Positions 9,601-16,950 of a stretch of 46,807 nt of DNA are shown piece after piece. A program made the translations under genes and the position numbers. The notes under the pieces were generated by a model, which saw nothing but the letters and a program-made list of their open reading frames with translations, did no database searches and was not told where the DNA came from. Each line of letters begins with the position of its first letter. Positions within the stretch are counted from its first letter, which is position 1. Source of the stretch: Phocaeicola plebeius (GTDB taxonomy: Bacteria > Bacteroidota > Bacteroidia > Bacteroidales > Bacteroidaceae); contig SFDG01000019.1 in the NCBI GenBank assembly GCA_004558305.1, positions 1 to 46,807 on the forward strand, in the 5' to 3' direction.

Positions 9601-10988
9601 TTAATCTTCCCGTCGCGGGTGCCTATCCACCGTCGGTGGTGGCTGTCTTCGCAGATGGAGCGTACTTGGTTGACAAACGTATCGTAGTTGCAGGCTAGGG
9701 GTTGCCACAAGGAGAACTGCCCTTTGAAGAAGGTCACTTTTTCCAGTCCTTTGGAGTGGGTACCCAGCCAGAGATTGCCCTGGCGGTCGGTCATGATGGA
9801 GTGTAGCTTGTTGGAGAAACGCCATTGCGACGAACCGATTTCATCGTAGAAAGGGATGAGCCGGTTGGCCTCCCGGTCGAACCAGGAGAGTCCTCCGCCC
9901 ATGGGATGGACCCACAGGTTGCCGAAGATGTCTTCGCGGATGGCGAATTCCGGATTCGAACGGTCTGCAGGTTCAATTTCGACGGCCAGTTGTTCGACCT
10001 TGAAGATACGGGTACGCGGATTGAAATGGCAGACAGTGCCTTCTTTGCCCACGTTCATCCATATTTCTTTCTCCCGGTCAGCATAGACCTGGCGGATAGG
10101 GTATTTGGAGAAATCGAAGGAGGTGGGGGTGGGGATGATTTCCAGTTTCTCTTTGCCTAACTGTCCCATTTGGAGTCCTTGGGTGGCCGTGATGACGGCC
10201 TGGACTCCGTTGCCTGTATCGCAGATAGCCACTACATCGTCTTTCAGTGGCGTTTCGCAGAGTTCGAACAGCTCTTTTTGGAGGGAGTACATCCATACCC
10301 GTCCCTTCACGGAGCCGAAAAACAGCTGTCCGTCGGTTTCCACCACCGAGAAGAAGGCCTGGCGGTTGGGGTCGCCGCTGCCGGTCTGGGTGAAATAGGA
10401 AGTTGCGTGTCCGGTGGCGGGATGGACGCGGAGCAGGCCGTTGTCGGTCAGTACCCATTCCATGCCTTTGCTGTCCAAAAAGACATCGTGGATTTGCTTG
10501 CCTTGGCCGATGGCCGTTGTACGCCCGTCAGCGACGCGGAACCCTCCATCGTGTTCGGTCAGGAGCCACATGGAGCCGTTGTCCAAGGCACGGAGGGCCA
10601 CGATGCCTCCCTGCTTTCCCTCGTCGGGGGCCGGCACTTCCTGGAAGGTTTCCGTCTGACAGTCCAGCCGGAAGGCATGGCTGTCGTAGTTGATGCACCA
10701 CACGTTGCCTTGCTTGTCGATGCAGAGATGGTCGATGCGGTTGGTGTTCCAGTCCACGGTACCGTTCGGACGGGCCTTGTAGACACGGAAATTATAGCCG
10801 TCGAAGCAGTTGATACCGTCCCAGGTGGCTATCCAGATGAGGCCGTCAGGGGCTTGTACCATATCCATGACCGTGTTTTCGGACAATCCGTTTTCCAAAG
10901 AGTAGTGGGTGAACGTGCAGTGTAGCTGGGCGTTCACCCACAGCGTCGTGTAGCAGCCGAGCAAGAGGGTAAGAATGCGTCTTTTCAT
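6612..10988 (-). CDS. Hybrid two-component system regulator (periplasmic sensor, histidine kinase, receiver, AraC-type HTH)
   Basis: One 1458-residue protein joining sensor and regulator. In order: a signal peptide (MKRRILTLLLGCYTTLWVNA), about 700 residues of two-component propeller repeats (motifs such as GNLWVGTxxGL), a Y_Y_Y domain near 790-860, and a transmembrane helix near 893-920. A HisKA domain follows with phospho-acceptor His942 (SHELRTP), then a HATPase domain (DQGIGIP near 1089), a receiver with Asp1246 (TDVMMPRMDG), and an AraC-type DNA-binding domain (about 1370-1455). This architecture typically senses an oligosaccharide in the periplasm and activates the neighbouring SusCD operon. 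The pectin operon at 12.6-25.9 kb is the obvious target. It reads on the same strand but is separated by the xanthine salvage genes, and it has its own promoter. Confidence 0.96.
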   Translation of the reverse strand: MKRRILTLLLGCYTTLWVNAQLHCTFTHYSLENGLSENTVMDMVQAPDGLIWIATWDGINCFDGYNFRVYKARPNGTVDWNTNRIDHLCIDKQGNVWCINYDSHAFRLDCQTETFQEVPAPDEGKQGGIVALRALDNGSMWLLTEHDGGFRVADGRTTAIGQGKQIHDVFLDSKGMEWVLTDNGLLRVHPATGHATSYFTQTGSGDPNRQAFFSVVETDGQLFFGSVKGRVWMYSLQKELFELCETPLKDDVVAICDTGNGVQAVITATQGLQMGQLGKEKLEIIPTPTSFDFSKYPIRQVYADREKEIWMNVGKEGTVCHFNPRTRIFKVEQLAVEIEPADRSNPEFAIREDIFGNLWVHPMGGGLSWFDREANRLIPFYDEIGSSQWRFSNKLHSIMTDRQGNLWLGTHSKGLEKVTFFKGQFSLWQPLACNYDTFVNQVRSICEDSHHRRWIGTRDGKINVYTAENQHLGYLTLDGRIARQGTPFIGVAYKIIQDTHGDIWIATKGQGILHLQGDLPAYRMERFTFDPDDMYSLSSNSVYDIMEDGKGRLWVVTFADGINYLDRKADGTVRFINSRNNLKSYPMERCSKARRMVRDTTGHLWVATANGLLAFSEHFSKAEDIRFHLYEREPGKPDGPGENNVYDILLTRRGELFFASFGGGLMRLKDFNEEGQAQFESYTLHDGLPTDVLYSLVEDNAGNLWIGTENGLSCFNLKTHHFDNYLRQELGEDLVFEESTALPLSNGYLLFGSNRGVLLFRPENIHKNRYIPDIVFSVLKIAGQVATIGEGSPLTESLNTLSRLQLEPSQNTFSLQFAALDFTFPENIRYAYRMDGFDKDWNYTDKLRVATYTNLPHGDYTFQVRSTNSAGIWVDNIRELRLHVSPTFNETPMAYVLYGVLFLLVLAGGTYILFIIYRLKHEVSVEQQLTNLKLRFFTNISHELRTPLTLIAGPVEHLLKHHDLTPEAREQLQVVERNTDRMLRLVNQILDFRKIQNNKMKLRVEQIDIVPFVRQVMDNFETIAAEHKMDFLFESECTSLKLWIDPDKVEKIIFNLLSNAFKYTPDGKAITVFIHENEQSAAIGVQDQGIGIPQNRQSSLFVRFENLLDKHLFTANSSGIGLSLVKELVDMHQAHITVDSKEGEGSCFSIEFKKGKEHYRPDTEFIVNDGVELPTDPSSDAQTDDAASPASPTAEQKNMLLVEDNLELRHFLRTVFAPHFHIVEASDGQDGLEKARKYVPDIIITDVMMPRMDGIQLLQELRSQLDTSHIPIVVLTAKTDMGTRLKGIGLGAESYITKPFSATYLETRVESLLSCRQRLQEFYRTHLMDDERTPAEEQKRKETEDSMSPQDRRFMERLTELMEKNMDNGDLLVDDLVQELAVSRSVFFKKLKSLTGLAPIEFIKEMRVQRAARLIETGDYNMTQIAYMVGINDPRYFSKCFKHRFGMTPTEYKEQHRK

Positions 10989-11011
10989 ATTACAAAAAAA
11001 GGTTTAGGCAG

Positions 11012-11042
11012 CAAACTTACGAAATGTATCTGAATTTTGCAA
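11012..11042 (-). promoter_or_regulatory. Promoter of the hybrid two-component regulator
   Basis: On the minus strand TTG (11042-11040), 20 bases, then TAAGTTTG (11019-11012), with the ATG 24 bases further on. Full consensus match. It shows that the regulator is transcribed separately from the xpt unit upstream. Confidence 0.75.
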
Positions 11043-11072
11043 GGCTTTTGCCGTTTCGTTATCGAACACAGC

Positions 11073-11588
11073 CTATCCCTTGATACGGATTAGTCCGTTG
11101 GCCAGGATAGCGGTCAGACCGCCGGTCGTAATGCCGCTCGACACGCGCTTCATGTATTTCTCGCCTTCGATGGGCTGACCGGAAATCATCGAGTTGGCGG
11201 TAATGTCGCCGTAGGCTTCAATGGAAGTGATGACATACACCAGTGCCATGGCGATGATAGAACCGCCGTCGAACGTGAGGCCATACTTGAAGGGAACGGG
11301 AAGGTTGAATCCGTTGTAGGTGCTCACTTCCCGAAGCGAACAGGGACATAGAGATGAGGTAGCCGGTCGTTTGTATGTCTAATTGCAGGGCACCGGCGAT
11401 GATGAGAGAAGGGGTGATGAGGGCGACGAAGATGGCGAGCAGGTGCTGGATGGCGGCGAACAGCGTCTCGCGGAGGGGCGGACGGTCTTCCAGCTGGTAG
11501 ATGAGGTCTGTACTGGCAGCCGTAGAGGTCATCGGCTGGGGGCAGTTTCCGCATGGGGGGGGGAGGTGGACTTTGTCGTTGTTTCCAT
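11073..11588 (-). pseudogene. pbuX: Decayed xanthine/uracil permease (NCS2 family) remnant
   Basis: Two pieces of an NCS2 nucleobase:cation symporter in different frames. The N-terminal piece (about 11333-11545) reads IYQLEDRPPLRETLFAAIQH then the first membrane helices to SMSLFASG. The C-terminal piece (11073-11327) reads FNLPVPFKYGLTFDGG and ITSIEAYGDITANSMISGQP, then stops early at LIRIKG. Family members have about 450 residues, so the middle helices and the C-terminal third are gone. The natural start (ATG 11588, METTTKST) runs into a nine-C tract (11555-11563) and is out of frame with the downstream part by one base. The remnant lies directly after xpt, the usual xpt-pbuX order. It cannot encode a working transporter. 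Confidence 0.88.
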
Positions 11589-11611
11589 AGATCCATTCTG
11601 TTTTTTTATGG

Positions 11612-12181
11612 TTATTCCTTAAAGGTGACAGTGCAGTTGTCGAGGCTTTCGATGATGGCCAGCGACTCCACGTGGATGCCTTGGTTGCGCAGGTATTCTC
11701 CTCCATGCTGGAAATCCTTCTCGATCAGGAAACCCATTCCCACCAGTTCGGCACCGGCTTGCTGCACCAGGTCAATGATGCCCTTCGCAGCGTTGCCGTT
11801 GGCAAGGAAGTCATCGATGAACAGTACCTTGTCGCCCGGACACAGGTAGTCGCGGCTGACGCAGACATCGTAGGTGCGGCCTTTGGTAAACGAGTAGACC
11901 TTGGTTGCCAGCATGTTTTCCATCGTGCTGGGCACTTTCTTCTTGGCGAAGACCACGGGCAGTTCGAGCAGATAACCCACCATGATGGCCGGGGCGATGC
12001 CGCTGGCTTCTACCGTCATGACTTTGTTGATGGAGGTGCTCGCAAAGCGGCGCACGAACTCCACGGCCATGGACTTCATCAGGATGGGGTCCATCTGATG
12101 GTTGATAAAATTGTCTACTTTCAGTATTCCGCCATCGAAGCATTTGCCGTCGCGGAGGATGCGTTCTTTCAGTGCTTTCAT
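11612..12181 (-). CDS. xpt: Xanthine phosphoribosyltransferase
   Basis: Converts xanthine and PRPP to XMP in purine salvage; cytoplasmic. The product has 189 residues, the usual Xpt length. It begins MKALKERILRDGKCFDGGIL and carries the PRPP-binding motif VLFIDDFLANGNA. The ATG at 12181 was chosen because the promoter -7 box (12232-12225) lies downstream of the earlier in-frame ATG at 12235. The permease that normally accompanies it follows 23 bases downstream but is decayed, so the cell would need another uptake route for xanthine. The unit separates the pectin operon from its likely regulator. Confidence 0.95.
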   Translation of the reverse strand: MKALKERILRDGKCFDGGILKVDNFINHQMDPILMKSMAVEFVRRFASTSINKVMTVEASGIAPAIMVGYLLELPVVFAKKKVPSTMENMLATKVYSFTKGRTYDVCVSRDYLCPGDKVLFIDDFLANGNAAKGIIDLVQQAGAELVGMGFLIEKDFQHGGEYLRNQGIHVESLAIIESLDNCTVTFKE

Positions 12182-12224
12182 GTTCTTTCTTGTTGGGTGA
12201 GAAACTCGATATTCATAGAGGTTA

Positions 12225-12232
12225 CAAAAGTA
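12225..12232 (-). promoter_or_regulatory. Putative -7 box of xpt
   Basis: The minus strand reads TACTTTTG, matching TAnnTTTG, about 44 bases before the xpt ATG. No convincing -33 TTG is present. I saw no purine riboswitch fold; the leader would be too short for one. Confidence 0.6.
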
Positions 12233-12240
12233 CAAAAAAA

Positions 12241-12459
12241 CAAAGATTGTTCCTGTCCGATATCTTTTTTGGGAGGCTCTGCCGATTCTTCGCTTTGGAC
12301 GACAGGGAGAGAGGGAGGCAGAAGGAGGTTCTCGGACAGGACCGGGATGTACTTTATGCTGCGTTGCTGAAAGACTGTCCGGACATTGCGAGGAAGAGGG
12401 CCGCTATCGGTTGACGTACTGCTTCTTGTTCTCTGTAGAACAGCTTGCTGATATCGGCG
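12241..12459. other. Intergenic stretch without a recognisable gene
   Basis: This 219-base stretch lies between the xpt promoter and the tandem array. An open frame ending at 12414 on the plus strand has no recognisable family and crosses the xpt promoter in antisense. I assign nothing to it. Confidence 0.5.
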
Positions 12460-12591
12460 CGACCTTGGTTGGTCGACCGGCCGACCAAGGCAGGCCTATC
12501 GTACAACCTAAGTCAGTCGACCGATTGACATTGGTTGAGCGATTGACTCACCTTGGTCAGTAGTGGTCAGGATGAGCTTGTCGGCCGATGA
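12460..12591. repeat. Degenerate tandem array, period 22 bp (array A1)
   Basis: Six 22-base units start at 12460, 12482, 12504, 12526, 12548 and 12570. A weak consensus is (c/t)GACCTTGGTTGGTCGAC, then CGAT. Units 1, 3, 4 and 5 agree best; unit 6 is weak. A near-perfect 20-bp palindrome (TTGGTCGACC with GGCCGACCAA) spans 12469-12488. The array fills the gap after the stop codon of the last pectin operon gene. Confidence 0.7.
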
Positions 12592-12597
12592 GAAACC

Positions 12598-14322
12598 TCA
12601 TCGTGGCTGTTCACCGATAAGGCGGTTACCGTTTACGACAGGGTTCCAGCCGTCTTTACCAGCCAGTACTGCCTCCGGACGGTAGGGAGTGCTGTCGGTC
12701 AGCTGACGCCCAAAGGCGGCTCGTGAGCCGGTAGCGGCACCTGCACCTTGGTTACGGCACTCTGCAAAAAAGGCAGTCTGTTCGTTCGATGCCTTTCCCC
12801 AGTTGTTCCACCCCTCGGGAGCAATGTGGCCGCCTAATTCGCATTCGGCGAACACCACTTGCGCATAGGGCCGCCAGGGACGGGACAGGAAGATACCCGT
12901 CACCTCCGGTGCAGCGGTCAGTCGGCACTGCCAGAACACGTAGCCATAGGGCTGTCCCTGGTCGGTGGCAGGAGCGGTCACGTAGCCTTTTCCGAGGCTG
13001 TGGATGACGCAACGGTCGAAGACGGCGGTGCTCCATCCGAAGATGAAATCGACCGTCCCTTCCACATAGCATTCTTCATAATACTGCCGGCTCTGCTTCC
13101 CGTAGGTGTAGAGCGTGTCCTGGTGACCCAGGAAACGGCAACGGCGGAAGTGGGCGCGGTCGCCGTCGACAAAGCAGGCGACAGCCTGCCCGACTGCTCC
13201 GGCTGTGTTGGCAATGGTCAGTCCTTCGGCATAGAAATCAGGAGCATAGACATACATGGTGCTCGATCCGGAGGTGGACATGGTTTCTCCCAGTCCGTTG
13301 GGCTTGGCGGCATAGCCATTGCCCGTAATGACGGCACCTTCCTCTCCGTAGAGAGCGACATTGATTTTGCAGGCAGGGACAATGACGCATTCCTGATAGA
13401 CGCCTTGACGGACCAGGATGTGGGTACGCACGTTCTTGCGGAAGTTCGGTACGGCGTTGATGGCTTCTTGTACGGTGAAAAAGTCACCGCTGCCGTCTTT
13501 GGCTACGACGAAATCATAGCGGCGGATGCTGGAGGCCAGAGCCGGCAGGCGGCGCTCGATGGAATCGACAGCCAGTGCGGCCACGCGGCGTGCGCCATAG
13601 ACATTGAAATGGGTATTGTCCTGGCGGCCTTTGGGGCAGGCGGGAGAAACGCCGGCGGGAATCCACATATACAGGCGTTTGGAGCCTTCCACTCCCAGGC
13701 TTTCCACCAGCTGCTTGGTAGCGTGGTTCAGGTCGATGAAGCAGACATTGCATTCGCGGGCCACACGGCGGGGGGAGTCGAGATAGGCTCCGTGCGTGTC
13801 GACCAGTGTGTCGCCTTCTTCTACAGCCGTACTTTTCTCGCTGCGGACATCATCGGCGGCTACGGCATCCTGGTTCTTTCCGAAGTTGCGGCGGACAACG
13901 GAGTTGAAAAGGACGGGAATGCCGCCTTTGGCCTGGGTGTCACGGACAAACCGGCGGAGGTTCGCGTCGAAGCTGCTTCCCGGATCGGTGTGGCGGGTGG
14001 TGTCGGCCTTCTCGTCGTTGTGGCCGAACTGGATGAAGACATAGTCGCCGGGACGGATTTTCTCGACCACGGCCTGCCAGCGTCCTTCAGCAATGAAACT
14101 CTTGGAACTGCGTCCGTTCACGGCATGGTTCTCCACGCGGACCGATTCGTTGAAGAAACCTCCCAGTACGTGGCCCCATCCGCGTTCCTGGTTTCCTCCA
14201 GACAGGTCTTTGTTGGCCATGGTCGAGTCGCCGATCATGAAGATGGTCGTCACGGAGGTGGGAGTGGCAGCTGTGAGGAACAGCAGTCCTACGAGGCAGT
14301 AAAGGATAAATCGTTGTTTCAT
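12598..14322 (-). CDS. Bifunctional rhamnogalacturonan acetylesterase (CE12) and pectin methylesterase (CE8)
   Basis: A 574-residue exported enzyme with two esterase domains. Residues about 24-265 form an SGNH hydrolase of the CE12 type: GDST with Ser33, the GHND block, and DNTH with Asp235 and His238. Residues about 272-574 form a right-handed beta-helix pectinesterase: Asp402 (QDTLY), Asp425 (GTVDFIFG), and the SRPWRPY substrate-binding Arg/Trp. The first domain would remove acetyl groups and the second methyl esters from pectin, exposing it to lyases and GH105. The start codon overlaps the stop of the upstream esterase reading frame (ATGA), so the two are probably translationally coupled. 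A frame break in that upstream gene could lower expression of this one. Confidence 0.95.
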   Translation of the reverse strand: MKQRFILYCLVGLLFLTAATPTSVTTIFMIGDSTMANKDLSGGNQERGWGHVLGGFFNESVRVENHAVNGRSSKSFIAEGRWQAVVEKIRPGDYVFIQFGHNDEKADTTRHTDPGSSFDANLRRFVRDTQAKGGIPVLFNSVVRRNFGKNQDAVAADDVRSEKSTAVEEGDTLVDTHGAYLDSPRRVARECNVCFIDLNHATKQLVESLGVEGSKRLYMWIPAGVSPACPKGRQDNTHFNVYGARRVAALAVDSIERRLPALASSIRRYDFVVAKDGSGDFFTVQEAINAVPNFRKNVRTHILVRQGVYQECVIVPACKINVALYGEEGAVITGNGYAAKPNGLGETMSTSGSSTMYVYAPDFYAEGLTIANTAGAVGQAVACFVDGDRAHFRRCRFLGHQDTLYTYGKQSRQYYEECYVEGTVDFIFGWSTAVFDRCVIHSLGKGYVTAPATDQGQPYGYVFWQCRLTAAPEVTGIFLSRPWRPYAQVVFAECELGGHIAPEGWNNWGKASNEQTAFFAECRNQGAGAATGSRAAFGRQLTDSTPYRPEAVLAGKDGWNPVVNGNRLIGEQPR

Positions 14323-15689
14323 GGTATGTTCAATTTTAACTGTGTATCAAAAAAGTCCAATACATCGCGTTGGACATCGCGGCTGCAGAAGTGGGGCAGG
14401 TCGTATAGCCGGGTCTGGAAACGGTCGGCTGCCTGTTGGCTTTCCCATACCGCTTGCATGGTGGCATACGCCTCCCTGACCCCTTCCACCGGGAAAAGCT
14501 TGTCTCGAAGCCCGTTGCCGAAGAACATCGGTTTGGGACAGGCGATGGAGGCAACGTGTGGATAGTCTAAGTAGTTGCGGAGTCCGGGCACCAGCATGGA
14601 ATAGGCCGACCCTCCCTTGTTCTGGTTGTTCGTAGGGGTCATCAGACTGTCGGTGGTGTTCATCCAGCAGACCGAAACGGCTGCCTGTACGGCATCGGTG
14701 GCAGCTGCCGTCATCCAGGCGCGGTGGGCTCCCATCGAGAAACCCATGGCGCCTACTTGACCGGCATCGACCATCGGCAAGGAAGCCAGGAATTCGGCAC
14801 TGCGGATGTCATCCCAGGCAATGAGACCGCCCCAGGACATCCCTAACTGCAGGAGGTTGGCCGAGAGGGCCTGCTGTACCTCGTAGGTGGAACCGCCCTT
14901 CTTGCCCCGCTCTCCCCAGAACAGGGCGTCGACGGCCAATACCACGTATCCGTGGGCGGCCAGGTAATCGCCGACATACTGTCCGTCGTAGCAACGGCGG
15001 CACCAGTCATCGGCATCCGCCAAGGTCTCTTCCGTCACGTGAAAAGGACGGACCATCTTTTCCTTGCCGATGGTGAAGTGGGCCCCGTGGTCGTGCAGCA
15101 GCAGGATGGCAGGGTGGGGGCCTTCGCTGTCGGGCACCAGCAGGTAGGCCGGCACGCGCGACCAGGCAGAGAGGTTGAAGCGTATTTTGTGGGCGGTATA
15201 GCCCTCCCGATGCTCGGTATCCGTTGTCTCCAGTTGGTAAGCAGACGGTGCCGGTGGGGCAGGGCTAAGGCACGACAGGAGTTGCCGGCGAGCCTTCGTC
15301 CGCCAGACCGGGAAATCCTGTTCGTCGTCCCGTCCCCAGGCCAGCGGGTAGGTGAGCGACTGCCGCAACGGCAGGTAGAAGGCCGGTAAATTGCCTTCTA
15401 CTTCGTAGCCGAGGGGAGCGGATGGAGTTGCTACCAGGCTGTTGAGGTAGACCTCCAGATTGGTATAGTCCGGACTGAGTTGGTAGCGGGGACCGTCAGT
15501 AGCATCAGCGGGGTTGAGTCCGTGCGCCTGTTCCCAGGTATCGGGCATGCCGTCGCCGTCGGTATCCGCTGGAGCGGGTTCGGAAGCATAGGTCAGCCAT
15601 CCGCCGACATCCGCCGGTTGGTCGATGATGCCGAGGCTGCTGCCGTGCGAGCCTTCATACGTATAGGTACCTTTCCGCGTTTCTTCGAT
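14319..15689 (-). pseudogene. Out-of-frame continuation of the PL1 gene: lyase C-terminal tail plus alpha/beta-hydrolase esterase
   Basis: This frame continues the pectate lyase above it but has no start codon of its own. It first reads the usual PL1 tail (EETRKGTYTYEGSHGSS, DVGGW, DTDGDGMPDTWE, TNLEVYLNSLV). It then runs without a stop into an alpha/beta hydrolase of about 370 residues. The hydrolase keeps a complete triad: Ser in GFSMGAH (codon 14738-14736), Asp in GLRDKLFP, and His in DLPHFCS. It resembles the dienelactone-hydrolase-like esterases found in pectin loci; some related proteins act on pectin methyl or acetyl esters. It could be translated only by frameshifting or re-initiation. 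The active-site conservation suggests the break is recent, or a sequencing error. Confidence 0.8.
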
Positions 15690-16800
15690 CCCAGGTGGGT
15701 TGCAGGGAGCTGTGTTCGGCAATGTCGAAAGCCTGTGCGGCCAGCAGGTCGGCAGGCATGTCGCCCTTCCCTTTCCATACCATGCCGAGGGCATTGTCCT
15801 GGTTCACCTTCATCAGCTCCGTGCGCTGTTGGGCGGAGAGTTTGTCGCAGGTCGGGTCGAGGTAGTTGCCCGACAAGTGGAAATGTCCGTACACTCCCGC
15901 TGCATTCCGGTTCTTGCCGTCGTCGGCATAGGCCGTGAACAGCCGTCTGTACGAGCTTTTGGTGGCGGTGTAGGGTCCTGGTTTGTAGTAGTTGTTGAGG
16001 AAGTTGTACGAACCGCCTTCTCCGGCATAGGCACCGTCGCTACCAAAATTGTAGATGACATTGTTGAACAGCTCTACTTTCTCCGCTTCGGGCCGGCCGG
16101 TGTAGCGGCTGCCGCAGAGGCGCGGGGTGCGGTTGGTATGGTGGGCCAGCAGGTTGTGGTGGAAGGTAGCTCCCTGTCCGCCCCACAGCCCTCCGTAGCC
16201 GTGCGACCCCTTCTCATGAATGGAATGGGCCAGGCTTTCACTGATGATGCACCATTGCAGGGTGAAGCGTTCGTTGTCGTAGAAGGAGGCACATTCGTCG
16301 GTGCTCCAGCTCATCGAGCAATGGTCGATGAGGATGTCCTTGTGGTGCTTGAATCCGTTCATGGCATCGTCTCCTTTCATGGGAATGTCGGCCCCCATGC
16401 GCGAGCGGAGGTAGCGGACGATGACCTGGTCGGCCGACACGTTGAGCGGATAGTTCTTCAGGCAGATGCCTGCCCCCGGTGCAGTCTGTCCGGCAATGGT
16501 GACACTGTCGTTCTGGATGCGCAACGGCGACTGCAGTTCGATGAGTCCGCTGACGGCAAAGACGATGGTCCGTGCCCCTTTCTGCCGAATGGCCCATCGC
16601 AGGGTACCTTCGGATCCGTCGTCGGCCAGGGAAGTGACGGTCAGCACTTTCCCGCCTGCCCCGCCAAGGGTGTATTTGCCTGCTCCGTCCGCTCCGGGAA
16701 AGGCCGGGACGGAACTGCGGTCGGGGACGGGATAGGGTTGCGCTGCCGCGGCCAGTGCGGCCGTGCAGAGGGCGATGAATCCGGATAGTTTCTTTCTCAT
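15655..16800 (-). CDS. Pectate lyase family PL1 (frame broken before its C-terminal tail)
   Basis: Cleaves polygalacturonate by beta-elimination, giving 4,5-unsaturated ends. Translation from the ATG at 16800 gives MRKKLSGFIALCTAALAAAA, a signal peptide, then FPGADGAGKYTLGGAGG, the conserved PL1 opening. The parallel beta-helix blocks follow: TIAGQTAPGAGI, DHCSMSWSTDE and GLWGGQG, and HHTNRTPRLCG with the catalytic arginine region. After AEHSSLQP the frame reads 13 unrelated residues and stops at 15655. The helix normally found here (an AYExVL-type segment leading to DRRIV) is missing. The next conserved stretch is in the other frame from about 15689. Likely lesion: a small out-of-frame deletion at about 15690-15705. 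The catalytic domain is intact, so the truncated lyase may still work. Confidence 0.85.
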   Translation of the reverse strand: MRKKLSGFIALCTAALAAAAQPYPVPDRSSVPAFPGADGAGKYTLGGAGGKVLTVTSLADDGSEGTLRWAIRQKGARTIVFAVSGLIELQSPLRIQNDSVTIAGQTAPGAGICLKNYPLNVSADQVIVRYLRSRMGADIPMKGDDAMNGFKHHKDILIDHCSMSWSTDECASFYDNERFTLQWCIISESLAHSIHEKGSHGYGGLWGGQGATFHHNLLAHHTNRTPRLCGSRYTGRPEAEKVELFNNVIYNFGSDGAYAGEGGSYNFLNNYYKPGPYTATKSSYRRLFTAYADDGKNRNAAGVYGHFHLSGNYLDPTCDKLSAQQRTELMKVNQDNALGMVWKGKGDMPADLLAAQAFDIAEHSSLQPTWDRRNAERYLYV

Positions 16801-16833
16801 GGCTTTTGTAGTTTGAATTCCAGTAAACAATGA

Positions 16834-16917
16834 AAAACACAAAGGAACAAAGATACAAGGTTGTTCTTTCAGTGTATGCCTGTTTTTTCCTTTGTTTCTT
16901 TGTCCCTTTGTGTTTTG
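16834..16917. repeat. Long imperfect inverted repeat between the surface lipoprotein and PL1 genes
   Basis: The left arm 16834-16860 (AAAACACAAAGGAACAAAG and on) pairs with the right arm 16889-16917. About 24 of 27 positions match, across a 28-base loop. A minus-strand TATCTTTG (16855-16848) inside the left arm resembles a -7 box, but without a -33 partner. The hairpin sits in the only long gap (150 bases) of the operon. It could attenuate or stabilise the SusCD part of the transcript. Confidence 0.6.
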
Positions 16918-16950
16918 GCTCAGCTATCCCCTCCGTTCAGGGAAGGGCAA

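Noticed and set aside
11612..11706. Open frame overlapping the xpt 3' end as a start for the permease remnant
   Set aside because: It lies in an alternate frame of xpt; permease-like sequence begins only after about 11588.
12172..12414. Plus-strand open frame over the xpt promoter
   Set aside because: No recognisable protein features; it runs antisense to xpt's start and promoter.
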